Translations under genes and position numbers: made by a program | The notes under the pieces: model-generated | What the model was told of the DNA's origin: nothing | What the model saw: the letters and a program-made list of their open reading frames with translations, nothing else | The model's database searches: none | Assembly: GCA_051881815.1 (NCBI GenBank) | Contig: JBJEQP010000023.1 | Location: 13,477 to 77,476, forward strand | Reading direction: 5' to 3' | DNA from: UMGS363 sp051881815 | Lineage (GTDB): Bacteria > Bacillota > Clostridia > Oscillospirales > Ruminococcaceae | DNA length: 64,000 nt | Shown: piece after piece, positions 50,498 through 59,500 of the stretch | Position numbering within the stretch: the stretch's first letter is position 1 | Layout of the letters: each line of letters opens with the position of its first letter

Positions 50498-50779
50498 CTA
50501 TATCCCGGACAACTCCTGCTGTTCATCTTCAAGCTCCTCTATCCGCCATCTGAGCTTTCGTATTTCATTGCTGATCTCTTGCGCTCGCTTGGCGGTTTCC
50601 TGCATATCGAGGATAATGCGCATTCCGAATGTGTTGTAAAGCATTGCGATCTGCTTCTTGCCCTCGACTGGATGTATGCTTGGGTGATAGTTGTACACGA
50701 AATCAATGAGCTCGTATTCTTTTTCACTCGGAGCTCTTGCACCCTCGGGCAAATTGGTTAAAAATTCATGCTTTGTCAT
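50498..50779 (-). CDS. Phage early protein of unknown function
   Basis: 93 residues: MTKHEFLTNLPEGARAPSEK, IDFVYNYHPSI, then a coiled coil (RIEELEDEQQELSG). The ATG at 50779 has GGAGTCAAAACTAT upstream, shared base for base with the gene at 50981. Confidence 0.65.
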   Translation of the reverse strand: MTKHEFLTNLPEGARAPSEKEYELIDFVYNYHPSIHPVEGKKQIAMLYNTFGMRIILDMQETAKRAQEISNEIRKLRWRIEELEDEQQELSGI

Positions 50780-50798
50780 ATAGTTTTGACTCCTTCTT

Positions 50799-50981
50799 TT
50801 ATTTATTGAAAAATTCAATTGCCTTATCAATAGCGTTGATATGATTGATATAGATTCCCTCTGCATCTGTTCTTGCCTGTGCTGAAACATTTAGGTGATA
50901 AAGAGATGAAATACAATTCTGCTGTTCTACTCTCTTTTCGGCAAGTATGCTGATTATATAGGATTTTTCTTTTGGTGTCAT
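50799..50981 (-). CDS. Small phage protein, 60 aa
   Basis: MTPKEKSYIISILAEKRVEQ then helical residues. Leader duplicated from or to the neighbouring gene at 50779. Unknown. Confidence 0.6.
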   Translation of the reverse strand: MTPKEKSYIISILAEKRVEQQNCISSLYHLNVSAQARTDAEGIYINHINAIDKAIEFFNK

Positions 50982-51002
50982 ATAGTTTTGACTCCTTTCT
51001 TT

Positions 51003-51215
51003 TTATGAAGTCCTGCGCTGTTCGTGTTCCCACTCGGTCACGATCTCATTTGCGGCGGATAATATATCATCTGCCTTTTGACCCTGCAAACGTCCTTTCA
51101 GAACGTTGCAGAGCTGCCCCGGCTCTGTTATGATATCTCTTTTTTTAAGCTCGGGGATAAGCTCGTTCTGATAACGTCCAAGTGCTGTTATCCTTACTTT
51201 AATGTTGAATGGCAT
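51003..51215 (-). CDS. Small phage protein, 70 aa
   Basis: MPFNIKVRITALGRYQNELI, with KKRDIITEPGQLCNVLKGR resembling a phage Cro/HTH-like helix pair. Its leader (28 bp including the ATG complement) is repeated at 52160-52187, so it was probably the first early gene before the radical SAM cassette was inserted. Confidence 0.6.
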   Translation of the reverse strand: MPFNIKVRITALGRYQNELIPELKKRDIITEPGQLCNVLKGRLQGQKADDILSAANEIVTEWEHEQRRTS

Positions 51216-51240
51216 TTCTTTCACACTCCTTTTCCGAATT
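51213..51240. repeat. Direct repeat bounding the radical-SAM cassette, left copy
   Basis: 28 bp containing TTTCACACTCCTTTTCCGAA; differs at one base from 52160-52187. It includes the start codon and ribosome site of the downstream gene. Confidence 0.85.
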
Positions 51241-51243
51241 ATT

Positions 51244-51903
51244 TCACCAATGCTTTGCAATCGTTCCATCAACAAGGCATTTATAGCTTTGCACAGCATT
51301 TGGATTAACAACCCTGTCGTATCTCTTGATTATGCAGTTTCTGTAAATATGTCCTATAATTTCGTCAAATAATATGCCTGTCCATTCAAACGGTAAATTA
51401 TCTAACCATTCTACTCGTTGATTCGACATAGCCCATTTATTACATGGAGTAAGCGTCGAAAACTTAATATTCATATCTTTTTGGTATTTGTCAATGAAAA
51501 GGTCTAAATCCTCTTTTCCATTAAATCTGTTTTTATATAATAATACAGATAATGTTAAATCGGATTTGAAATGCCGTTGTTTCGGCAATTCGGATTGATT
51601 ATAGTATGAAATATTAAAGCAATCAACAATTTCGTCAAGTTGACGAACAATATCTGGTCGCTGATAATTAGTAGTCAATATGCACCTAAATCCATTTGAT
51701 TTAATTAATTGAGCTATTTCGACTATATGAGTATGTAACGTGGGTTCACCGCCAACCAATAGAATATCTTTTATTTTTTTGGTTTTAGCAAAGCTTAAAG
51801 CTTGAGTTACATTATCAATACTTATCTCTTCACTTGTTTTTCTGTGCATATCAACGCAAAAAGGACAATTTAATTGGCATTTATGAGTTGTGACTATACT
51901 CAT
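51244..51903 (-). CDS. Radical SAM protein carried by the prophage
   Basis: 219 residues from the ATG. THKCQLNCPFC gives the CxxxCxxC cluster site, DILLVGGEPTLH the SAM-binding GGE motif, and LTTNYQ follows. Length and shape resemble compact radical SAM enzymes such as activases or base-modification enzymes; the substrate is unknown. The frame continues 11-14 codons upstream without ATG, GTG or TTG (IFRITTQTTDY), and AAGGTGAG lies just before an ATA/ATT there, so translation may begin at a rare start. It is AT-richer than its neighbours and forms a two-gene cassette with a zinc-ribbon gene. Confidence 0.82.
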   Translation of the reverse strand: MSIVTTHKCQLNCPFCVDMHRKTSEEISIDNVTQALSFAKTKKIKDILLVGGEPTLHTHIVEIAQLIKSNGFRCILTTNYQRPDIVRQLDEIVDCFNISYYNQSELPKQRHFKSDLTLSVLLYKNRFNGKEDLDLFIDKYQKDMNIKFSTLTPCNKWAMSNQRVEWLDNLPFEWTGILFDEIIGHIYRNCIIKRYDRVVNPNAVQSYKCLVDGTIAKHW

Positions 51904-51964
51904 ATAATCTGTCGTTTGAGTTGTAATTCTAAAAATTATTTCTCACCTTACTTTTTCTTTATCG

Positions 51965-52162
51965 TCATACCTTTACAAATCCTGCATTACCATCCTTACA
52001 TTTACATGTGGCATACAGTGGCACTTTGCTCAAAAATGGCTGACTTTGCATAACCTTTCCTAAAAGTTTAGGTAAATCGTTATAATTTACTTCATGCAGT
52101 TCTCCGATTCTTGATAGCGTTCCGCAAAGCGGACATTTATAAGTCGCTACATACATTCCCAT
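51965..52162 (-). CDS. Zinc-ribbon small protein next to the radical SAM gene
   Basis: 65 residues: MGMYVATYKCPLCGTLSRIG, then PLYATCKCKDG. Two Cys pairs suggest a zinc ribbon. GGAGTGTG precedes the ATG within a repeat shared with the gene at 51215. First gene behind the early promoter. Confidence 0.72.
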   Translation of the reverse strand: MGMYVATYKCPLCGTLSRIGELHEVNYNDLPKLLGKVMQSQPFLSKVPLYATCKCKDGNAGFVKV

Positions 52163-52187
52163 TTATTTCACACTCCTTTTCCGAATT
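52160..52187. repeat. Direct repeat bounding the radical-SAM cassette, right copy
   Basis: 27 of 28 bases match 51213-51240, in the same orientation. Confidence 0.85.
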
Positions 52188-52269
52188 TATTGACTTTTAT
52201 GTCGCCTTGTGTTATACTAATGGTGGATTTTTATACCCTTGATTAACAACAACTTGTTGCTATGATTAT

Positions 52270-52297
52270 ATTATACTGGAAATATTCCAGCTGTCAA
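52270..52297 (-). promoter_or_regulatory. Early lytic promoter (PR-like)
   Basis: Minus strand: TTGACA (52292-52297), 16-bp spacer, TATAAT (52270-52275). Operator O1 fills the spacer, so repressor binding would exclude RNA polymerase. Confidence 0.82.
52276..52290. promoter_or_regulatory. Repressor operator O1
   Basis: CTGGAAATATTCCAG, a perfect palindrome apart from the central base. Confidence 0.8.
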
Positions 52298-52305
52298 TAT
52301 CATTT

Positions 52306-52320
52306 TTGGAATTTTTCCAG
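52306..52320. promoter_or_regulatory. Repressor operator O2
   Basis: TTGGAATTTTTCCAG, same GGAA-N5-TTCC type spacing as O1, between the early promoter and the repressor gene. Confidence 0.7.
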
Positions 52321-52343
52321 TCAGGAAAGGAAGTTTGTTAACT

Positions 52344-52682
52344 ATGCCTAAATCTATAATTGATAATTTGTCAAAAATTAATATAGGCAGACAAGAAATG
52401 ATTAATAACGGATTTTCAGCACAAAAATATGATGATATACTGCGAGGGAAATCAAGTTATAAACTTTCTGATATAATCAGTATTTCGGAAAAATTCCAGT
52501 TGTCATTAGATTACTTAGTTTATGGCAAAGAAAAAAGCTCCAAATTGGAGCTTGACGAAAAACAGCAAAGATGCTTGAACGCTTTCAATAATCTCTCGCC
52601 TGATGATAAAATTGAATTCATTGCACGCATGGAGCAGAGATATGAGGATTATTCACCCGAAAAGAAAGAAAGTGTATCGTGA
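52344..52682 (+). CDS. CI-like repressor (XRE family)
   Basis: 112 residues. The N-terminal 65 residues are an HTH: INIGRQEMINNGFSAQKYDD, ILRGKSSYKLSDIISISEKF, QLSLDYLVYGKE. The C-terminal 45 residues (DEKQQRCLNAFNNLSPDDKI) are a short helical oligomerisation region with no LexA-type protease, so induction probably needs an antirepressor or another signal. ATG at 52344 with AAAGGAAG upstream. Three operators surround its start; it is divergent from the early genes. Confidence 0.88.
   Translation: MPKSIIDNLSKINIGRQEMINNGFSAQKYDDILRGKSSYKLSDIISISEKFQLSLDYLVYGKEKSSKLELDEKQQRCLNAFNNLSPDDKIEFIARMEQRYEDYSPEKKESVS
52485..52499. promoter_or_regulatory. Repressor operator O3 inside the repressor gene
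   Basis: TCGGAAAAATTCCAG. It matches O1 and O2 (GGAAnnnTTCCAG type with one outer change) about 145 bp into the gene. It could serve for looping or autoregulation. Confidence 0.5.
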
Positions 52683-52717
52683 TGTATTAAATATAATTTT
52701 GTGCAAAGGAGAAATTT

Positions 52718-54034
52718 ATGTCTACTTTGGGATTTGATTTTGAAAATGATGAATTCTTTTTTGAAAGTTCAATTGATAGATATTACAAAGAACCTGAATT
52801 ATCATTACTTGAAGAGAAAGCAATAACAATAATAAAAAATGCATTCAATAATGAACATTTGTCGTTTGATGAAGTTATTTTGCGCCGCCGTTCTGAAAGT
52901 TACCTTACTCTTTTAACCAAAGAGTATAATTGCGAATACGATAATGATTTTTGTAGAATTAAAGCTGGACCTCTTTCTACATGGATTTCGCTTGATATGG
53001 GGAGTTGCAAACAGCTACAAGATGATTATCGATTTGCAAATGTTTCAAATAAACAAAAACGCCATTGGAAAATATCATTGAATTCCGTTTCAAATATCGA
53101 AGAAGTAACAGACTTGATTATTAATGCATTTAAAATTATTCATTTCAATCTTAATATTGAATCAGAAAAAATAATCAAGACTGTTCCTCAAAACATTCAG
53201 AATAAAAAAGAGGATCAATTCAATAGATCAGTAGATAACTATACCGTAATCGATCTTGAAACAACAGGATTATCTAGGGACAGCGAGATAATAGAAATCG
53301 GAGCTATAAAAGTAAGAAATAATGAAGTTGTAGATAAATTTGATATGCTAATAAAACCATCTGTACCTATTCCATACAACATAACATCAATTACCGGCAT
53401 AACAAATGAAATGGTGCAAAACGCTCCTTCGTTTTGTGAAGTCATAAAAAAATTCCTTGATTTTATACAAGATGATATTTTAATAGGACATAATATTAAT
53501 TCATTTGATATGAAAATCTTATCAAATAATACAATGAAAGTCTGTGGCACAACTATAAAAAATCCAACAATTGATACACTTGCCATTGCCAGAAAAAACA
53601 TTGTTCTATCACATTATAGGCTCTCTGACCTTTGCGAGTATTATGGAGTACGTAACGATAATGCTCACCGTGCCATTTCTGATGTTTTAGCAACTAATGA
53701 ATGCTATCAGCACATGAAACATTATAAAAATTGCTGCGATAAAACAGAGTCGAGCAATAAAAAAACAGAAAAACCTTGTCAAAGTTTTTCATGTACCGAA
53801 GATATTGTTGGTAAACGTATATGCTTGACGGGAGATTTTAAAGCTGCCCCTCGTGATATAATTAAAGAACGTCTTACAGAAATGGGAGCAAAGGTCACGG
53901 GAAGCATTAGTGCCAAAACAAATTATCTTCTTATTGGCGATAACGGGACAACTACCACCCATAAAATAACAGATGCGCAAAATTTTGGAGTTTCGGTTGT
54001 ATACGAAAAGGATTTTATTTTGACAATGGAGTGA
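52718..54034 (+). CDS. DnaQ-like 3'-5' exonuclease with BRCT domain
   Basis: 438 residues. Residues 1-165 are an AT-rich-coded domain without clear family. Residues 168-330 form a DEDDh exonuclease: TVIDLETTGL (motif I), IGHNINSFDM (II) and HRAISDVLAT (III, His and Asp). Residues 360-438 are a BRCT domain (GKRICLTGDFKAAPRDIIKE, KTNYLLIGDNGTTTT). The combination resembles proteins that proofread or process DNA ends, and often occurs in element and defence contexts. It lies after the repressor on the same strand. Confidence 0.88.
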   Translation: MSTLGFDFENDEFFFESSIDRYYKEPELSLLEEKAITIIKNAFNNEHLSFDEVILRRRSESYLTLLTKEYNCEYDNDFCRIKAGPLSTWISLDMGSCKQLQDDYRFANVSNKQKRHWKISLNSVSNIEEVTDLIINAFKIIHFNLNIESEKIIKTVPQNIQNKKEDQFNRSVDNYTVIDLETTGLSRDSEIIEIGAIKVRNNEVVDKFDMLIKPSVPIPYNITSITGITNEMVQNAPSFCEVIKKFLDFIQDDILIGHNINSFDMKILSNNTMKVCGTTIKNPTIDTLAIARKNIVLSHYRLSDLCEYYGVRNDNAHRAISDVLATNECYQHMKHYKNCCDKTESSNKKTEKPCQSFSCTEDIVGKRICLTGDFKAAPRDIIKERLTEMGAKVTGSISAKTNYLLIGDNGTTTTHKITDAQNFGVSVVYEKDFILTME

Positions 54035-54039
54035 TATAA

Positions 54040-54609
54040 ATGAATGATGAACTGCAGCTTTCATTTTTTAATGATGCAATTGAACCCGAATCATTAAAAA
54101 ATGAAATAAATAATATTATATCAAGTGTTTGCAAATTGCATGAAGTTGATACAAAATATGTTGTTTGCCGACAGAAAAAGGACGGCTATTCTGTATGGAT
54201 CCGTGATCCGATTGATTTGAAAGACAATTTCAGAGCGTTCAGTATTGCATTAAAAAACAAATCTGAACCCGTTTATGCCGTTGAAATAATACATAAGAGA
54301 ATCCATTCTGTGCCTATCCCTGAAGGAGTTTCTTTTGACGAAGTACAGAAATCAACAATATTTTTCCCATTGAACCATAATTCTCTTCGTCAATACCTTA
54401 CTGACGTATTGACATATAGCCTTGAGCACTTTGAGCCTTCCGAAAAATTTGGATGCTGCGGAAAGTATGTAAAATGTTCAGATGCAAAGAAATGCTTACA
54501 TAATAATACATTTTATGCTCGTGCTTGTTATTACCGTAAAAACCTTGAAGCAGGAAGAATTTTTTACGGCAAAAATGCTACAAATGATGTAGGAACACAT
54601 TGTTTATAA
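54040..54609 (+). CDS. Protein of unknown function with conserved Cys-rich C-terminus
   Basis: 189 residues. The C-terminal third reads FGCCGKYVKCSDAKKCLHNN, ARACYYRKNLEAGRIFYGKN, a Cys-rich motif I have seen in uncharacterised proteins of Firmicutes elements. The stop of the exonuclease gene is 5 bp upstream, so the two genes are coupled and may act together. AT-rich like its partner. Confidence 0.72.
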   Translation: MNDELQLSFFNDAIEPESLKNEINNIISSVCKLHEVDTKYVVCRQKKDGYSVWIRDPIDLKDNFRAFSIALKNKSEPVYAVEIIHKRIHSVPIPEGVSFDEVQKSTIFFPLNHNSLRQYLTDVLTYSLEHFEPSEKFGCCGKYVKCSDAKKCLHNNTFYARACYYRKNLEAGRIFYGKNATNDVGTHCL

Positions 54610-54637
54610 TAAAATAAATCAATAGGAGGAAAAACAA

Positions 54638-55039
54638 ATGAATTCATCAATTATGAGAGTTATCGCATGGGTCGTAACAGTTGTAGGTGTTATTGGAAGC
54701 TTTGTGTCAGGTTCAAAGTTCGATGATATACCTGCTCTGGATGATCTGAAAACAACCGTTATTCTATCCGGTTTAGTCGGAACGGCTCTCTTCGCCGTTA
54801 TACTCTTTGCTATTACGAAAATTCTTGAAAATACGGAATACACTGCCGAAAAGATATCGTTAATGGAAAAAGAAATGAAACGTTCAACGTCCCACGCTCC
54901 CGAAGGTGCTTCAAATTCAAAATTGAATCTTTCCGAACTCGCAAGCAAGAATGTCGGAAGTGAATGGAGATGCCCCAAGTGCGGAAAGATGAACCCTATT
55001 TCCCAGAGAGTTTGCAAAGACTGCGCTTATCAGAAATAA
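54638..55039 (+). CDS. Two-helix membrane protein with zinc ribbon
   Basis: 133 residues: hydrophobic segments near 7-24 and 40-62, a charged coiled stretch, then WRCPKCGKMNPISQRVCKDC at the C-terminus. It lies between the exonuclease pair and the integrase. AGGAGG before the ATG. Possibly a lysogenic conversion or superinfection-exclusion protein; only context supports that. Confidence 0.72.
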   Translation: MNSSIMRVIAWVVTVVGVIGSFVSGSKFDDIPALDDLKTTVILSGLVGTALFAVILFAITKILENTEYTAEKISLMEKEMKRSTSHAPEGASNSKLNLSELASKNVGSEWRCPKCGKMNPISQRVCKDCAYQK

Positions 55040-55069
55040 TTTTGCATTTGACTGCAAAGGAGTGATTTC

Positions 55070-56530
55070 ATGGCATACGCAATGTACCTCCGAAAATCCC
55101 GCGCCGATGTAGAGGCTGAGGCCCGAGGAGAGGGCGAAACGCTTGCAAAGCACGAAAAGGCTCTGACCGAGCTTGCAAAGCGGCAAGGCTTGTCCATAAT
55201 AAAGCAATATCGTGAGATAGTCAGCGGTGAGAATATCGCTGCCCGACCGCAGATGCAGGCCTTGCTTGCCGATGTGAACGATGGAAAATATGATGGTGTG
55301 CTTGTTATGGAGATCGAGCGCCTTGCTCGTGGCGATACGATAGATCAGGGCGTAGTTGCGCAGGCTTTCAAGACATCACACACAAAGATAATAACGCCAA
55401 TCAAGACGTATGACCCGAACAATGAATATGACGAGGAATATTTCGAGTTTTCACTGTTCATGAGCCGCCGAGAATACAAGACAATTCGGCGCCGAATGAA
55501 CGCCGGCAGGATTGCAACCATAAAAGACGGAAACTATATTACACCTACTCCCCCATACGGATATAAAAAAATACACCCCGAGCCTAAGGTGTACACGTTG
55601 GAGATCGTCCCCGAGCAAGCTGAGATAGTAAGGCTCATATTTAACCGCCGCATTCAGGGTATAGGATCCCGTGCGATCGCTGCCGAGCTGAACAGTATGG
55701 GAGTTGAACCGATGAAGTCACAGCTTTGGGAGCGTGTTTCTGTAAAAAAGATACTTGAAAATCCTATCTATATGGGGAAAATTCACTGGAATTCAAAGCG
55801 TGACGGCAATATACTATGTGACGGCCGCCATGAAGCTATTATTCCCGAGGATACTTTCATGCGTGTGCAAAAGCTTATTCAGGAACATCCGCTCGCTCAT
55901 GTCAATAATAATTCCGAGCTGCTCAATTATTACAGCGGAATATTGTTCTGCAAAAGCTGCGGACATCAGATGATAAGACGATATGTCAAGAGCAGCTGCA
56001 AAGCACACATGCTTTGCAGATATAACAGCTGTAGAGGCATAACAGTCAGCAGCACAATGGACGCTGTTGACGATGCTCTGAAAGCAGCTCTTGAAATAAA
56101 GATAGCAAAGTTTGAATATATCGAAAAACAAGGAAAAGAAGATATTCCGTTGGTGCCGGATAAGCGCCCGATCATCGAATCCGAGCTTACAAAGCTGAAG
56201 AATCAAAAAGCAAAGATATATGACCTGCTCGAACAAGGAGTTTATTCAACAGATGATTTTCTTGAACGTTCCGCTGCTGTGGCCGAAAAAATAAAAAGCT
56301 GTGAAACTGAGTTGAAAAAATTGGACGAGAAAGCACCACCCACAAAGCTTTCGGACGCCGAGCTGCTTGTAAGGCTTAAAAAGGTAATGGCCGAATTTGA
56401 CGAAGCGACCCCCGAAACTAAAAACCAGCTGCTAAAAACGGTAATACATCGCATTGACTACAGCAAGACAAAAAGACAATGCTATAACGATATGACAACT
56501 GATCTTCAGCTCGATATTGATTTTTTATAA
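55070..56530 (+). CDS. int: Large serine recombinase (phage integrase)
   Basis: 486 residues. An N-terminal resolvase domain with MAYAMYLRKSRADVE (Ser10 as nucleophile) and VMEIERLARGD, a recombinase domain (residues 165-270, NRRIQGIGSRAIAAELNSMG), a zinc ribbon (FCKSCGHQM, CRYNSCRG) and a coiled coil (375-430). It would insert the phage at attB with a 2-bp crossover and needs a separate directionality factor for excision, which I could not identify. It lies directly beside attR, reading towards the host gene fragment. Confidence 0.95.
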   Translation: MAYAMYLRKSRADVEAEARGEGETLAKHEKALTELAKRQGLSIIKQYREIVSGENIAARPQMQALLADVNDGKYDGVLVMEIERLARGDTIDQGVVAQAFKTSHTKIITPIKTYDPNNEYDEEYFEFSLFMSRREYKTIRRRMNAGRIATIKDGNYITPTPPYGYKKIHPEPKVYTLEIVPEQAEIVRLIFNRRIQGIGSRAIAAELNSMGVEPMKSQLWERVSVKKILENPIYMGKIHWNSKRDGNILCDGRHEAIIPEDTFMRVQKLIQEHPLAHVNNNSELLNYYSGILFCKSCGHQMIRRYVKSSCKAHMLCRYNSCRGITVSSTMDAVDDALKAALEIKIAKFEYIEKQGKEDIPLVPDKRPIIESELTKLKNQKAKIYDLLEQGVYSTDDFLERSAAVAEKIKSCETELKKLDEKAPPTKLSDAELLVRLKKVMAEFDEATPETKNQLLKTVIHRIDYSKTKRQCYNDMTTDLQLDIDFL

Positions 56531-56533
56531 TTT

Positions 56534-56560
56534 TATGTGTAGGATTGATATGTTAGTTTG
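56534..56560. other. attR: attR of the prophage
   Basis: The phage half-site 56534-56551 is the exact inverse of 18872-18889. G then the crossover TT (56553-56554) follow, then host coding sequence from 56555. Confidence 0.85.
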
Positions 56561-59500
56561 CTACAATGTCTTGTTTTTGGTGAAAATATACGCGGAAAAA
56601 AAGTATATGATTTTTCAGAGATATATGCAGGTGATAATATAAGGTTTGGCTCAGATAATAAAGGTCATTCTATGTTTGTAACTGCTGTTGAAGGAGACAC
56701 CATATATTTAACTGATTGTAATAGTAATGGCGATCACTGCATAATAAGATGGGACGTTGTTATGTCTAAATCCAACATGGTTTATAATTCAAAAACTCCT
56801 TGTTATATTGTACGAGCACCCGGAAATACACTTATAGGTAGCACAGCATCAGTCCCCGACCCCGTACCGGGCTGCCTTGCAGACGGTGACTACATACTCC
56901 GAAACTGCGAGATAGGCTATTCCTATATGACCTGCGTAGGTTTTTCGGATAACGACGGCGCAAACATCTCGACCTGGTCAACAACTAATGACACCGATCA
57001 GATATTCACTCTGAAGCATCAGGGCGGCGGAGCTTACAAAATATACTGGAAAGGCTCTTCAACGGGCAAGCTCGTCGATATTGATGTCGGAAACGACGGC
57101 GGCGTCAGACAAGGACAGCGAGTTGAGCTTTATACCGAACAAGCCGGAATGGAGGATTATCAGACCTTCAATATTGTTCCTGTAGGAAACGGCAATTATG
57201 TCATCGAATGTGTAAATGACCCCAATTATGTAATGGGTATGACGGGAGCTTCCGACGGTTCGGCTATTACCATTCAGAGATACAGGGATATCTACGGTCA
57301 GAAATGGCAGATCACAAAGGCAAGCTCCGATACCGAAAATCCTGTTGTTTCCAATGTTAACGTAGTATTCGAAGGCTCCTCAAAACGATTCAAGATCACG
57401 GGAAATTATTCGGATAATGTGGGTGTAACAAGATGCAGAGTTGCAGCTTGGACAGAGAATAACGGGCAGGACGATCTCGTTTGGTATGATATGACAATGA
57501 GCGGCGGTTCAGCTTATGTATATGTTCCCATGAGCGACCATAATAACGAAACAGGCGTTTATAATTTCCACATGTATGCTTATGACGCAGCAGATAACGA
57601 ACACGCTGTCGGAGTAAGATTATCTCCCGATTCTTTAGCATTCAATTCAACAAACTTCCCCGACAGCAAGTTCAGAGAGTATCTCAAGCAGTGGGATTAT
57701 GACCAGAACGGCGGATTAACAGCGGATGAAATTGCAAAGATAGAGATCATTTCTATTCCGAATATGGGAATAACGAGCGTCAAGGGAATCGAATACCTGA
57801 CAGCATTAAAGTATTTTTCCTGCGAGAACAACAGTATCACAAGCATAGATCTGAGCAATAATCCAAATGTACTGGCAATTAACTGCGCCGATAACAGTCT
57901 TACAAGCCTTAATGTCAGCAAATGTCCGAAAATTGAAAATGTATATTGTAAAAACAATAAGCTTACGGAATTGAACGTTTCAAATAATACAGCGATCAAT
58001 AAGATCGTCTGTGATAATAACTTGCTTACAAAGCTTGATCTCAGCAAGAATACGGCACTTCAGATTTTAAAATGTTCAAACAATAAACTCAGATGTCTGA
58101 ATCTCAATAACAATACCTCGATCACAACCTTTGAAGCAAGCGGAAATTCTTTTAATCTTAATATAGTTACTTCTTATGCACTTTCAAACTTCAGCTCATA
58201 TGGTCTGGTCGCTTCCAGAACATCAAACTGGACAAATGCTGATTATGATTCTTCGATCGGTCATATCACCGATATTTGCGGCGATACTGTCACATATGAC
58301 TATGACTGCGGAAATGGTCATACAATGAAGGTTACTATCGTGGTGGATTCATTTACCGAATATTTACCCATTAATTCCACCAATTTCCCCGACAGCAATT
58401 TCAGAAGCTATATCAGCAGCTTTGACAAAAACGGAAACGGAGGATTGTCTGTAAAAGAAATCGCTGCTGTTACGTCAATAAATGTTTCCGGCAAGTCTAT
58501 CAGTTCCCTCAAAGGAATTGAGTATTTCACTTCTCTCACATCACTTGACTGTTCCAATAACAGTCTTACATCGCTTGATGTAACAAATCTGACATCACTT
58601 ACAACCCTCATTTGCAATAACAACAGTATAGCAAGTCTTGATATTACAAAATGTACCAAGCTTAAAAAGCTTGTGATAGACTATACACGCCTACACTCCA
58701 TCGACCTTTCAAAAAACACTGCACTGGAAACATTTTCAGCTGTATATGTTCCTATCTCTTCTATTTCATTTAACAGCTCGGCACTCAAAAGTGTTAATGT
58801 CAGCAGAGTTAATATTTCATATTTAGATATTTCAAATGCACCGAATCTTGAGTATCTTAAGGTTTCAAAGAACTGGCTTGCATATATTGATGTAAGCAGC
58901 AATAAAAAGCTTGAAACATTCATTTGTGAAAGCAATATCTATTATGTAGGTGATATTGTAAATAAATTCAGTCTTTCCGACATCAAAGGCTTCGATCCTG
59001 CAAAAGCGAGCAACTGGAGCGGAGCAAAATACGATGCCGCTTCAAATACTCTTTATGACTTTACAGGCAACGACGTAACTTATACATACGACTGCGGAAA
59101 CGGTTTTAAGGCTGACTTTACAATTCACTGCACAAGCTATACATATTATATAGACATAAATTCAGACAACTTCCCCGACAGCGATTTCAGAAGCTATGTT
59201 GAAGAAAAAATCGACACGGATAAAGACGGAAAGCTTTCCAAATCCGAGATCGAAGCTGTTACAAGTATTTCTCTTGAAAGGCATGTTGACGGATTAGGAG
59301 CACAAAATCTTACGGGTATTGAGTATTTTAAAAATCTTACAGACCTGAATTGCTCAATGAATCGCATCAGCTCGCTTGATCTCAGCCTGAATACTGCACT
59401 CAAAACCTTGGATTGCAGCTATAATAAGCTCTCTGCTCTTGATATAAGCAAGAACACTGCTTTGACAAGCCTTAATTGTGAAAATAACAACATTACTAAC

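Larger units (their letters stand above)
18870..56553. mobile_element. Siphophage-type prophage, about 37.7 kb, serine-recombinase integrated
   Basis: Complete modules are visible for packaging, head, tail, lysis, early replication, immunity and integration. Late genes run on the minus strand, immunity and integrase genes on the plus strand at the right end. It is bounded by attL and attR, whose phage halves form an 18-bp inverted repeat, and it interrupts a host gene that can be rejoined in frame. No obvious decay is seen in core structural genes. The head organisation is HK97-like with an unusual position for the prohead protease. Confidence 0.95.
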
